From the NCBI GenBank assembly GCA_021186555.1, contig JAJKFL010000042.1, forward strand, positions 26,659,521-26,723,520: a stretch of 64,000 nucleotides of DNA, read 5' to 3'. The stretch is from Reticulitermes speratus (taxonomy: Eukaryota > Arthropoda > Insecta > Blattodea > Rhinotermitidae). The notes beneath the pieces are model-generated. The model saw only the letters and a program-made list of their open reading frames with translations, was not told the DNA's origin and ran no database searches. Of the stretch, positions 34,612 through 45,961 are shown in pieces. The position numbers were made by a program, and so were the translations under genes. How positions within the stretch are numbered: position 1 is the stretch's first letter; each line of letters begins with the position of its first letter.

Positions 34612-37600
34612 AAACGTATAAATCTTAACCTTAGTGATTATTAATGTAATTATAGTTATGTTGTTATATTGACATTTGATCCTGTCAGCGCCCTTAGTCT
34701 CCCCTCAAAATGTATTACGCTTATAAATCAGTTGAAGAAGGCACAGGGAAAAGATTATTATGTTATATGGCTATATACAGATTGTTTTTCACAATGCAGA
34801 ACTTAAGCCATTAAAATAAAATATTGGGCCTCATGCAGTTATTGGGGTTCTAACTCTAGGATGCAGAGGTATCAAAATAGTTCAGTCAGCGGGTCACACT
34901 GAAAACCTAACATTTTCATGAACTGGACTAGGGAACCTGGGTCTGATTAAGGCAAACAGGTAGCATAGATGTTCTTATGGGTTTATTCTTTTACAAATTC
35001 TTCACACAAAATATAATGCAGTCCAGTCAGTTTTAGATTTGAGGGTCACATTTGACTCATAGGCCATGAATTGTTAGTCCCTGTTCCAGAAGGCAGAGAA
35101 AGAGAGGCCCTTTACCTGGGAAAGAGTAGGGCTGTATAAAATGTTCTTTGGCGTTACATTTTTTTTTGTCATTTTGTTACGAGTACTTCACAGTGTCTCC
35201 ACAGTAAATCTCAGATGAAATTGAAATCCCGCAAACACTCCCAACTCCATTAATAAGCTTACAGAATGACCCTGTTCAGGTGTCTTCACTTTAGCCGTCT
35301 GGTTGAGATATTACTCTTTTACAGCTGTAGTTATAAAATTTGTCATGTCATATAATTTTAGTTACAACTTTTTCATGTGTGTTTTTCAATCAAGTCAATA
35401 TTTTATTATGTAGATGGAACTGTTAGTAAGTTAATACTACAATTTTTCCATTTGCTCATTAAGTCATCACTGTGTTAACAATTATTTTATTGTCAAGACT
35501 TGAAATTTTTCACTTCAGTACCTCTGTGAGGCACGTCTGCATGTATAATTTTAAATTCAGATGTATTTTTGTCTGTCTGAATGTGCAAGTGTATCTTTCA
35601 GTTTAGACCATTGTATTTTAGGGCTATTTGATGTGGCTGGGTGACGGAGTGAAATAAACTTGAAGCACGGGAGAGAAGATGCCATAGTAACGTGAAATGT
35701 CTACCCATTTTTCTACTGTAAGGAAACAGATTTGTGGTTTGTTTGAGTGGCAGTCAATATGAACGTTTTCATTGCTCATTTCTCATATAAACTGTTATCA
35801 CTGCAGATAGCTCTAGGCCACATCAAACCAGGCAACATTATGGCCAGTTTTCTCAGGTGCTTTTATTATTTTACTTATTATTATTACTATTATTATTATA
35901 ATTTGTATAATTTAATTAATAGTCATTCCTGAGGTGTTCATCACATCTTTATGTATATGCAAATCTGTTCTTCAACATTAAGTGTAAATTCTTTCTGTAC
36001 CTTCAGTAATTTTGGGTGGAAAAGAGACCTGTCTAGCTTTATAATAAATTATGGCAATTTGTGCTTATGAAGTTGTTCAGTATTGAATTTACACAGAGAT
36101 TGAAACATACCTGCAATGTGAGATACGCTTGCAGAGCAAGGATCTACCATTGCCATGTAATTTATGTTATGAGTTGCATGCAGTCCGAAAAATTAGTTGT
36201 GCCAGGGAAAGATAACTATTATGTAACATGTATAATATTATTTGATGCAGTTTTATGTAGAGAACTGTATTGTTATTTCTTTCTTTTGTGAAATCAATTT
36301 GGGAGTTCTGTCAGAACTCTAATTGAAGTTATGGGAAACTTGTATTTGTTTTGTCCTTCACTTGAATGAGCTTTTCGAAAATTATATTTTCGTTCCTATT
36401 GTCTCAAAACGGCAATAACAGGAACTGACACCAAAAATAAAGTATTTTTGTCCCACATATTTTACTCATCATACTTTCCAGGCAAATTATTTAAATGTAA
36501 GCACTATTGGTAGTACTGACTTTTGAATCTGAAGTTGTGACTGTCACCAGAACAGTGTCAGCATACATAAGCTGTTTGGAACTCCTTAATATGCTTATAA
36601 AAAATAAAAAGAGATTAATACTTAAAACTGTGCTCAAGCAAACACCCGTAATATAGTTTTAACACGATGTGCACAAGTCCTTGTTATCCACACATCTAGC
36701 AAAGAATAAAGTGCAAATTATGGTATGGGTTCACTTAAGCTAAGCTACCTTAATGTTAACAGTCACATGAGCAGAAGCAGAATGAGAACAAATGCTGCAC
36801 TGGAACATAGGGTACTGGAACAAATGTATTTCCTACGTGAATACTGAAAGTCGAGGGTTTTCAGCTACCTGTATTAATGACTTTCGTTGAAATGTAAACC
36901 ATACAAAAATGAAATCAAATTGTTCCTCATGCCTGTAGTCTCAGGAAAGTCCTGTTTGAAGTTAACAGACTGCTGCTTTCATATACTTTCATGCAACATA
37001 ATACTGTAGTTACATTTAACTGCTGTTGGCAGTACTCTGAAATTCTGGCGGTCGTCTTAATGTGACGGGCCCTAAAGCCATATCCCAAACACCAGTGTTT
37101 AGATAGCCTACTTGTTCCAGTTCTGTAAAATACGAATGTATGGTGGTTTGTGTTCTATGGTTTCTATTTCCAGCACTAATCAAATCACCCATTCAAATGT
37201 AACAAGTCAATTTAGAGTAATAATATTAATCTCTCGAACTCTTCTGCCACTGTAACAAGTTATGTGGCTATTTGTATTACCTTCAGCTCTGTCCTGAACC
37301 ACAGATCTTCAAGCAGTATTCTGAGCAGAGTCAAAATAATTTAGAGGTGCCAGTTTGAATTACTGGTAAATCGGTCTCTCTAGTTTGGTGTATTAAACAA
37401 TGCAATTCTGAACACTAGTATTTTTACTTGAACGTCTTGTTTTAATAGTAATTTACTTTAGTTAAGTTCAACAGAAACTAAAAGAAAATATTTTAACCAT
37501 AGTAAATATGATGAGGTGTGCAAGACCTCCTTGCATTATATAGCTGTCTCTGAAGTAGCATCTTTAAATAACATTTTTAGTACAGTATTATGGTTGAAAT

Positions 37601-37850
37601 ATGTAATATATTTAATCAAAAAGTTGTACCTAGCTATCATGTATCTATGAACTGCAAGGTGTTCTCCCTCAGAAATACACAATTAGAACATAATATTGCC
37701 ATTTCCAGTGTATGATAGTTTCCGTAAATATGAGCTACTTATACAACATAATCATGTTTTGTGTAAAGTGATAGGTCCTTTGTACTATAACTGAAAATAA
37801 AATGTAGTAAGATGTGTTTGATGTAAATAAAATGTTGGGCCTACCTTGTC
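34612..37850 (+). other. Probable long 3' UTR of the Spätzle-like gene
   Basis: About 3.2 kb after the stop contains no recognisable transposon, SINE or LINE piece, unlike nearly every other stretch of the window. It is AU-rich with several TTTTTA/ATTTA elements and AATAAA signals at 34815-34820, 35653-35658, 37796-37801 and 37826-37831. The last pair is the most likely main end. Short frames inside (for example 35747-35932, 36061-36291) are not supported. Assignment as UTR is inference from position and composition. Confidence 0.55.
37826..37831 (+). terminator. Polyadenylation signal AATAAA (candidate distal site)
   Basis: AATAAA in GATGTAAATAAAATGTTGGG, 30 bases after another AATAAA, followed by a GT-rich stretch (GTCAGTGGTGTGTG) as expected downstream of a cleavage site. 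Confidence 0.5.
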
Positions 37851-37929
37851 AGTGGTGTGTGATCATTATTTGTATTTCCCTGTAGTTGCTGGTAATTCTT
37901 CACCTCCAAACATTTTTTATTTTACATCA

Positions 37930-37933
<4 letters not shown>

Positions 37934-37967
<34 letters not shown>

Positions 37968-37982
37968 CACACACACACACAG
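37934..37982. repeat. AT then AC dinucleotide microsatellite
   Basis: A TATATATA tract of about 30 bp runs directly into CACACACACACA. Confidence 0.95.
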
Positions 37983-38454
37983 ACACTGACACATCTTTGC
38001 ATGTACACCAAACCTTTGTTTTATGCACTAGTTGTGTTCCTGAATGACTGGGCATAAATAAAAAAGGCATAAATCTAAAATATTTTCATAAGAAGTAATG
38101 GAATATGTTGTGGTTAACATAATAGAGCACAGCCAGCTAAAGGGCATTAAATCGAACGTGAGAGAGCGTAAATTGAGAAGTGATGTATATTGGCAAGGTG
38201 TATTAAAGCAAAGAGACTTAGTGAAAGTGGGCTGTAAAGTAAAAGCTACATGTATCTGTTGAAGTGTGTAGATAAAAAAACCGACTTAGACGAAATATTG
38301 ACATGCATCTTCAAACAGTGTGTGTGTTATTCAAGCCTATAAGTTTGAAACTAAAGTTTAATGAAAGCATTCAATAGTATGCTGTTTTATACAAACTCAG
38401 ATATTGTTTTAGTATACATCTGACATTATGTTCCAAGGTAAGTGAATAAAACTA
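37983..38454. other. No gene recognised
   Basis: AT-rich spacer up to the Tigger-like terminus. Confidence 0.4.
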
Positions 38455-39835
38455 CAGTAGGGGAGATCGGGGTTACTTGTTACACTTTTTTTTCCAGATT
38501 TTCTTTGTTGTGCCACTATTGTATGTATTTAAATGATACTGATGCACAACGTTACTTACATCATTACCCTATAACGTTACATTTTTCATTTGGTCTTTGT
38601 AATTAATATGTAAAAAATTGTCCCTGTATGGGATACATTGTGACGCTGCATGGGGCCAATTGTTACATTACTTTACAGCAGCAATACACATGCACTGTTA
38701 AGTTTTGTTTTATTTATTTTATGATTGTTAACATGTCTAATGTGATTTTAGTTATATCTGAATTTACAGTATCTATTTGCGATCAGTTATTACAGTGTTT
38801 TGGATCAAGAATACAAGTACAAATATCAAGTCTTACAGATACCTATCAAAGTAAGATAAATGTCCAAAATGATTACAGTTGCGAACATCACAACCGTATT
38901 GAGACATGAAATCATCATCATTGTGATCAGAGTTACAATTCCTACAAATATAAAACTTGCCAAATCTAGCGCAACGGTCGTGGGGCCATTTATGACACTT
39001 AGTGCACTGGAACCACTTATGGGTACTATGGACACTAAGCAAGGCTCCCCACATTCAATACATAAGCATTCATTGTCATCTTCCTCTTCAGGTGACTCGT
39101 CTCTTCGGAAACGTCCCTTCTCTTGGCTGCCACTGAATAACCTGTTACACTTAACAGGCTTACAGTATGCTTCTACTTCTGACTCCAGTGCAGCCTTTAC
39201 TGGAGTATGAGTTAAAACAGCACTCTTGATTTTCGCTTACGGGTATCTTTACGTACCCCTGCTTTTGGGAAAGGCCTGATGTCAGCTGGACTTACGTGAT
39301 GCTCATTTCCTTCTGACGGTGAGGGTCCTGCATTTATGCCGGATGTTGAAGAGTGACTGCTAACCCCTGACTGTTGATTGTCCAGTAGAAGAAGCAACGC
39401 AGAATTGTCTTTCGTAGCCCTAGTATGCTTTATGAAATGTTCCTTGAACAATACAAAGTCATCTATCACGCACCCTGACTGGTTTGTGGATCCAGCAGTG
39501 TCATCTTGCCCCTTTGCAATGAAGTAATCCGTGCAGTTCTTTCGTGTGAATACGAAGAATGGAGGGACGGAATTGCCACTCGCGCTTACGGCCACAGCCC
39601 TGGTGACAAGAGAGCCTCTCTCTGCCTAGGTCACTGCTCCAACCTGCTTCACATCTTTCTTTACTATGATTATAGTTGGTTTTTGTACAGATGTTACTGC
39701 AGTCTCGTCCACGTTATAAATATCTTGGCACTGAAAATCGGTCTTTATCATAAACTTTAGCTAAATTAGAAAACACCATCTCAACATTGTGCTTATTGAA
39801 GTTGGTTGATCTGCCTAGACTCGAAGCTTGTGGGG
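38455..39835 (-). pseudogene. pogo/Tigger-like transposase with C-terminal zinc-knuckle, decayed
   Basis: From 39835 downward the minus strand reads RTPQASSLGRSTNFNKHNVE, a frameshift, then IYNVDETAVTSVQKPT (first DDE Asp), KKDVKQVGAVT, stop, AERGSLVTRAVAVSASGNSV and PPFFVFTRKN. Next come TDYFIAKG, LLLLLDNQQS (second Asp), VSPADIRPFPKAGVRKDTR and, near 39040-38930, WFQCTKCHKWPHDRCARFGK with YICRNC. This is the order in Tigger/jerky-like DDE transposases that carry a PHD-like or zinc-knuckle tail. Stops and at least three frameshifts disable it. A terminus CAGTAGGGGAGATCGGGG with a preceding TA (38453-38454) marks the 3' end. The N-terminal CENP-B DNA-binding domain and the other terminus are missing. 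Confidence 0.85.
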
Positions 39836-40775
39836 TGCGAATAGATAACGTGTTTTTCCGACAACCAATCAGAAAAAAGCTTGTGGTTTGTCACGCCACC
39901 CGGCTGGAATGTTTACTTTGTTTGACTGCATACTGGTAAACCAAGTTTATCGCACCTTTGGTAGTCCGCCTATAACAGAAGTGGGAGACAGCCAAAATAC
40001 AATTTTGAATTTCGATTCTTCAGCATAAAAGAGTATCTGACTTGATCGATTATATCCAATACTTGGAATTATTGGCTGCTCTGATTCTGAAATACAGGTA
40101 AAACTTCTAAAACTCCAAGGCGAGAGGGGTGTTGTGAAGTCTTACATAAATTATTAATCTTCTGTAAATACTAGAAACTTAATAAATCATAACAAAAACA
40201 ACTGTTATACAATGCAGTCTCTTAATGCGCACTCTAAAATGATTAAGGACTCTACAGATGTATTACCAACAATTCCTTCTTCAAGCTTCTCACAAAATCT
40301 CTGCAATGTCATAAAGTTAATTGAATACTTCACAGAAGCTTGTCATAGACTGCTGGTTGTAGCCAATACTTATCTTGCTGCCTCCATATATGTTTCTCTG
40401 GGCGTTGTGCCTCTGTTTGTCTTCCTCTTGTACGTTCTCACAGTTGCTGCCTATACAAAATTATAAGTCATATAACAAATAACCCCTTGCTACGCCACTT
40501 TGTTTCTCAATAAATTACTGGAACAAAGACGTTTCATACAAAGTTCAAAATATGACAGTCAATTACCAGGATTTTAGTTTCCCAGATTCCAGGAATTCCG
40601 TTTGTCACACTTACAGTAACTTCTCTTTATAAAACGAAGACCTAAAACGGAAAATATTACGCGAAGACAAAACACTTTTTCTCGCATCCATACGGGAACT
40701 GCCTAGAGACTCGAGTGGAGAGGAGACCCAGTGTACCTTCCATCTAGTAGCGGGTGCGGGCACTACACCTGGCGG
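39836..40775. other. No gene recognised
   Basis: An 84-codon frame (40212-40466) is hydrophobic toward its end but unsupported by splice sites or family resemblance. Confidence 0.4.
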
Positions 40776-41200
40776 TTATTAGGCGTGTTCGCAGAATTGA
40801 GAAAAGCGACTATTACCTTAGTCGTGTCTATCTGTCCGTCTGTCCGCATAGAACAACTCGGCTCCGACTGGACAAATTTTCATGATATTTGATATTTTTC
40901 GAAAATCTGTCGAGAAAGTTCAAGTTTTGTTAAAATCTGACAGGAATAATGAGTACTTTTTACATGAAGACCTGTGTACATTTAAGATAATATCTCGCTT
41001 AATTCTTCTCAAAATGAGAAATGACTCAGACAAAAGTTGTAGAGAAAATCAACACACGTTTCGTGTTCAATAAATGTTTTCCAAAATTCTTGCCGATTAT
41101 GAGATAATGTAGAAAAATATGGTCTCCCATACAGAAGTATCAGTGCTAGTGAGTAATTGGGGTCGATAATGCCGGCATAAACATCGGAATCCATCGTTAA
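40776..41200 (+). repeat. Unnamed dispersed repeat A, copy 2 (plus)
   Basis: Collinear with the minus strand of 1286-1640, starting TTATTAGGCGTGTTCGCAGA and continuing through TCTGTCCGTCTGTCCG, ACAACTCGGCTCCGACTGG, TTTTTCGAAAATCTGTCGAG, TTCAAGTTTTGTTAAAATCT, AGTTGTAGAGAAAATCAACA and GTTCAATAAATGTTTTCC. This copy extends further right (to about 41200). Confidence 0.75.
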
Positions 41201-43055
41201 TGTAAACCGCTTATTTTGGAAGAATAAAACACATTAAATGATTTGAAGAAAAGTCTTAATCCTTAAAGCACAAAAGAAATCGACCTCGCTTATTGAAATT
41301 CAGAGCTTGACTGAACTGCGAAATGATTTGCGCGATGGCAGGACAGTGGAGGAAGCCAACTTGCCAAGTATATGATCTTATTCCAATTCATCGGAACCAG
41401 TCAGCAAATGTCGAAACAGTGGCATTAAAATGGATGATCGCGGAAGCTCGAAATTCCGAACATCAAGACCCTACTGTATACAGATGACCGAGACCAAAGT
41501 GATCAAAGAAAGCTAGTAGATAAGAAAGGAATTCCAGAGAACTGATTTACAGTAGAGTGAAATATTTCACGGTAGTTTGAAACATGAGGTGCAGCTGTCT
41601 GGGTTTATGACACATTTTGATTGCAAATTGATATTTGCTGTGATGATTGTTGAATGTCTTTATGTAAGGCTGAAATGTAGAGAAGGTGGATATTTCATCA
41701 AATTAAAAATAGGGGTGGCGTTTGCGGACATCAAAAGTTACTAATAAAACGAGGACACGTTCGGGAAAAAGAGGACGTCTGGTTGATCTGCTTCGTTGTA
41801 TGATGTGCCGTAACTCTAGTCTAAGTCCAGAATCACACGCCTTTAACAACCGCCCCCTTCCCCCGCCTTCAGCCTTCCGTGCTATTTTGCTTGAACGCGG
41901 ACACACTGATTTTGGAATCCAGCTGGTAAACACGTTTCTGAACTGGATGTCCGCTATGTTTTCTAAATTACTTGCTCGGTATGATTCGTCCAGGCCAGCG
42001 ACCCTTCCCGATTTTGCAAGGTAAGACTTGTAAGTTACGAATTTATGGTTACGTACCCCAAAACAACACGTAACGTAATATTTTGGGCTCTGCTTTTGGT
42101 TCTTCTGGGCATGGGGCATTTTGTGTATACATGGATTTATCTGCTTACGTTAGTAACTGTTTAATTGTACTTTCTGTTTGTAATGTGTTAATTTGTTATT
42201 ACAGTATATTTTGTTTTGTGTACATTTACACTGCACAGTTTGCCCTACTACAATTATATTTGGTAAATTATTTTGTGTAGGGGTACACACAAAATGACGG
42301 GTGCAAAGTAATGTATGTAAATATATAGGCAGTTCGGTTGCTTTAAAGAACATCTTTGGGGATGTCAGAGATGATACTACGTTTTTCTAAGAACTGACAA
42401 GTGGAAGGTCATTGAACACGGTGGCAGTACAGAGTCAATGGGTTTACTGCCCAACATTGTGTATATGGACATATGTATGTGTGGACTGTTCAAAGGTGGG
42501 AATTATGGTCAGAAACAGAGCAAAGAAATGCCCACAAAGTTTAAGGTGCAATCGGCATGGGTATAATTATTTCACTCTAAAAGTAATAAATAACTACGCC
42601 TTGAAGGCGTGTATATATGTGATTTCTGGTTCGTGTTGGAAAGGAATTGAGTTATAGTACTGATTATAAACATACATTACATAAACTTATTTTGTGGGTT
42701 AAAAATTGGTGTATTGACGATGACGAAGCTGGAAATGAAGTTTTATGCCTACTAAATTATACCGCCATTTCTGTCCATTGGAACTTATTTGGATTTGGCT
42801 TCGGGTACGCAAGTATGACATAGGGATGACAGATGATAGTAATAAACAGAGGAGCTATAGTATATGACAGAAATTCTTTGATAGCTTAATGAATTCAGGA
42901 TATTGATATAGTGTGTAATCTTTTGTTAGCATAAACTTGTTTTTTATATATTCAAAGTACTAAGTATCAAGAATATTGCAAAGAATTTGGCAATGATTTT
43001 CAGCTTTCTTTTAGAAAATAATAAATGTATGAATAATCGTGACTGTGTAATGAGC
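41201..43055. other. No gene recognised; unexplained overlapping frames 41703-42119
   Basis: A 138-codon minus frame (42119-41703) and a 100-codon plus frame (41722-42024) overlap. The region is more GC-rich than its surroundings. Neither translation resembles a family I know. The rest is AT-rich. Confidence 0.35.
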
Positions 43056-43330
43056 CGATCCCAGTGACCGCGCGGTCTAAGGCGTGGGTCTGCGGCCGCT
43101 CACTTACTGAGATTGTGGGTTCGAATCCCGCCGGTTGCATGGATGCCTGTCTTTTGTGAATGTTGTGTGTTGTCAGTTAGAGGTCTCTGCGTCGGGCTGG
43201 TCACTCGTCCAGAGGAGTCCTACCGAGTGTGTTGTGTCTGAGTGTGATCGTGAAGCGTCGATAATGCGGCCCTGGCCCACTAAGGGCTGTCGAGCCATTA
43301 GAAGAAGAATGTGTAATGAAAATAAAAGTA
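43056..43330 (+). repeat. tRNA-derived SINE, family A, copy 2 (plus)
   Basis: The head is GATCCCAGTGACCGCGCGGT, CTAAGGCGTGGGTCTGCGG and GGGTTCGAATCCCGCCGG (B box 43117-43129). The body GGGCTGGTCACTCGTCCAGA, GGAGTCCTACCGAGTG and GGGCTGTCGAGCC matches the copy at 32441-32718. It ends in an A-rich AGAAGAAGAAT/AAAATAAAAG tail. Confidence 0.85.
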
Positions 43331-43524
43331 ATCAGAATAATTAAGTCTGAATTCTCCTGGTTAAATAATTTGAAACTTCAAGTTAGAAGTACAACATGTT
43401 ATTGTAATTATATGTGACAATATATATAGGAAAATCCTCTTACGAAGTTAGACAGTGGTTACATGGCAGCAATGTGGCCACCATATTTGAACAATCGTAA
43501 AAATTAGCCAATCTAATTTCCACC
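43331..43524. other. Spacer
   Basis: AT-rich spacer between the SINE and a hAT fragment, nothing recognised. Confidence 0.4.
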
Positions 43525-43746
43525 TTCCCCACTACAACGAACGCAGTTGAACAAAGTTTTCCAGCCCTCAGGAGAATGAAGGCCTACCTTCGCTCCATTC
43601 AGAGTCAAGCCATTTTGAGTAAAATCTCACTCCTGTTAATAGAGAAGGCCTTAACTGCGGAGCTCACGAACACACCTAGGTTCTGTGAGGTGGTTACTGA
43701 AAACTTTACGTCAGTCGACAGAAAAGCACGATTTCATTTCAAATAA
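43525..43746 (+). pseudogene. hAT transposase C-terminal dimerisation domain fragment
   Basis: An open frame to TAA at 43744-43746 reads FPTTTNAVEQSFPALRRMKA, YLRSIQSQAILSKISLLL and IEKALTAELTN. The pattern P-T-(S/T)-(S/T)-x-x-x-E-x-(S/A)-F-S-x-L-x-x-(I/M)-K-(T/A)-Y-L-R-S is the hAT C-terminal dimerisation region. Residues upstream are not coding, so only the last exon-like piece remains. It has no stop within about 70 codons, so decay is by truncation. Confidence 0.8.
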
Positions 43747-44004
43747 CCAAAATACATCAGGTAAGAAATTTGGATTTGATTTCCCTCTTGCAGAGAATAG
43801 TTGCGTGTGGTCGTATTTACATTTTTATGTATCATTATCATCATAATCGTCATCGTCGTCGTTGTCACGTTGGACAATGGTGGATGATTAAATCCCAATT
43901 TCATGGCAGGTGAGGGAGGGAAGGGAAGTGTGAAACGGGCATTCTGTACTATTCCGCATCATGTGACCTCCGGATCATGGTTCGTCGCTGGTAGTAAAAA
44001 AGAA
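43747..44004. other. No gene recognised; ATC/GTC microsatellite
   Basis: TCATTATCATCATAATCGTC and CATCGTCGTCGTTGTC form a degenerate trinucleotide tract near 43831-43866. Confidence 0.5.
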
Positions 44005-44443
44005 GTAGTATGCAGGCGTGTAGCCAGGGGGGTGCTAGTGGGTGCAATGCTCCCACTACAACTCTGGATGCACGCACTGGAAATTTGAGAAATGTCAAAG
44101 ACAAATATGCTGACCAGCCCGCTAAAAACATGCGACTCCGTACGGCGTCCACGTATTGCGTCTGTTGAACCGCCGTGGTTGGAAACAAGTCATTTTCAAA
44201 AGTGTATGTATAGTATATGCAAGATGTTTTGTGCAATGTTACAGGGCGCATTATATAATAAAGTGTCGATTTTGTGGTCCTGCCAAAGACGCTTTTTACG
44301 CTTATGCATACATAAATATATATACACAGTATATGTATGATGGAGCATTATATACGTATATAAACATATGTACGTATATGCACCCGCACTGGAAGCCGCT
44401 GCACCCACTATGTTCATGGTCTGGCTACGGGCCTCGTAGTATG
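44005..44443. mobile_element. Non-autonomous hAT element (423 bp) with 8-bp target duplication
   Basis: GTAGTATG occurs directly at 44005-44012 and 44436-44443. Between them the element (44013-44435) begins CAGGCGTGTAGCCAGGGGGG and ends CTGGCTACGGGCCTC. The reverse complement of that end, GAGGCCCGTAGCCAG, matches 12 of 15 bases of the left terminus. Subterminal GTGGGTGCA (left) and TGCACCCAC (right) extend the inverted repeat. An 8-bp duplication and C-A-G-G-start termini with GTAGCCAG are hAT features. No transposase is encoded. Confidence 0.85.
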
Positions 44444-44689
44444 GTCCTCCGAAAGTGTACCCGCCTACCAGATTACAAGGAGTCATAACGCAGGATACTT
44501 TTGAAGTGAAAGTGAGTTTATGTTGTATGGCATAGTAACTGACTAAACGGGATTAGAGGTTCTACCAGCGGTGTTAGTTGAAGACTGTACGATCCAACAG
44601 GTAGCTAAACACGCACCCAACGACACGGCGTAACATCCCAAAAAATTACAATCTCCAATAGATGACAATGTCACTAATTGCGATGTCGA
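44444..44689. other. Spacer
   Basis: Nothing recognised. Confidence 0.4.
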
Positions 44690-45243
44690 AGTCTAATATC
44701 CATATTTCACAAAGTTACATAACATTAAAACTAGGAATAACTGTAACCTTTTTCAACCATCGTCTCATTTAACGATTTTTCAGAAGGGGCCTTGCTATTT
44801 TGGCATCAAGGTGTATAATAATCTTCCCTCCGAAATAAGGAAACTATCGCATAATATTAAACATTTTAAAGCAGCTCTTAGGGATTTCCTACAAAGCCAT
44901 TCTTTTTGTACCTTAGCGGAATACTTTGATTACAAAATTAATTAATTGTCTTTTATATTTTTATTTATATACATAGTATGTTTGACTTGTGATGTGCTCA
45001 TTCGGTTATTTGGGTCCCTGGGATGAACATTTTTACATGTTTTGTGTTCTCTGATGTGATGCACTAAGTTGTTCTCATGGGAGTTGTGTTTTGTATGTGT
45101 GATTGTTGTGTGTTGTGTTTTTATGACTTGTATTGCCTGTATTGTGTTTTGCTGTTGTGTTTTGACTTGTTCCGTATCCAAATGCTGTGTTGCCTGATTT
45201 GGATTTCTAGGATGTGAAATGAATGAATAAATAAATAAATAAA
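44690..45243 (+). pseudogene. LINE (jockey/CR1-type) reverse transcriptase C-terminus with AAAT tail
   Basis: From about 44722 the plus strand reads NIKTRNNCNLFQPSSHLTIF, QKGPCYFGIKVYNNLPSEIR, KLSHNIKHFKAALRDFL and HSFCTLAEYFDYKIN before TAA near 44945. This is the typical end of jockey/CR1-like ORF2: (N)-T-R-x-(R/K)-x-x ... G-x-x-(I/V)-(Y/F)-N-x-L-P-x-x-I-(K/R) ... F-(K)-x-x-L-(K/R)-x-F-L ... S-(F/Y)-x-(T/S)-x-x-E-(Y/F). The 3' end is GAATGAATAAATAAATAAAT at about 45221-45243. Confidence 0.85.
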
Positions 45244-45773
45244 TGGAAACACTGTTTCACCACAAAATCAGTCTCCCAAAACAAATATCGACGGAGACAT
45301 GCCACGTTTCCACAGATTAACGTGCAGCTGCTCTTATCCGTGTTGCTGATTAATCTAAAGTAACTACGAAATGTGGCTTAAGATGGCAGTCATCTACGGT
45401 CATCAACTTACGTGTACATGAACCACTGAACCCAGTGTTTTAATCCGTGCTCTTGGCCATGTTTGTATCTGATCCGTGGTTGGTGACTGTGATCCATGGT
45501 TGGTGATGCAGATGTCATTGGTGATGGGTTGTAGTAGTGAACGTGGGGAAGTATAGGGAAGTGACAAAGTATAAATAGTCTTTATTCGTTCTCGAACAAG
45601 CTTGAGTAATAGCCCATGTGGTTTTACGAATTTATTGTTATGTACGCTGAGACAATTATTTGTACTTCGGCCAACAAAGTAATCGAAATTTGAGTTATGT
45701 GCTGGGGACAAGGGTTAGGCTGAAAGTTGGAGCTCATGCTGTTTCCATTGAATGGGTATTGTTTCCGAATAAA
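45244..45773. other. 5' flank and probable 5' UTR/promoter region of SNAPC3
   Basis: No TATA box or clear initiator could be assigned. A local duplication GATCCGTGGTTGGTGACTGT / GATCCATGGTTGGTGATGCA lies at 45470-45510. An in-frame upstream ATG at 45660 would add 38 residues to SNAPC3, but its context is poorer than that of 45774. Confidence 0.4.
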
Positions 45774-45961
45774 ATGGAATCGGTGTATGAAAGAGGACAG
45801 CGTTCATGGGTTTCAGAAAAAGTATGTCTCGGAGACTATTTTTCCAAGTTCGAAGCTGAAGTACCAAATACTACAACTGCTACAAGGAATACCACGGTAC
45901 CGAAATTAATGAATGTTTCTTTGAGTCAGGAAGAAATTAAAATACTTTCAGACACTTGCAG
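45774..45961 (+). CDS. SNAPC3: SNAPC3 exon 1 (coding part)
   Basis: Begins MESVYERGQRSWVSEK and contains VCLGDYFSKFEAEV, the weakly conserved N-terminal region. The donor is CAG followed by GTTTGT at 45962, phase 2. The frame stays open downstream for about 11 codons into the intron, so the exon end rests on the phase match with exon 2 (AG+T = Ser). Confidence 0.8.

Noticed and set aside
43056-43130. Functional tRNA gene
   Set aside because: A- and B-box sequences are present, but acceptor and anticodon stems do not pair and the body continues as a SINE shared with 32441-32718.
44196-44488. Frames at 43949-44488 on both strands
   Set aside because: They lie inside the non-autonomous hAT element and reflect its inverted ends.
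45660-45773. Upstream in-frame ATG as the SNAPC3 start
   Set aside because: The extra 38 residues lack resemblance to SNAPC3 N-termini and the context is weaker than AAAATGG at 45774. It remains possible.
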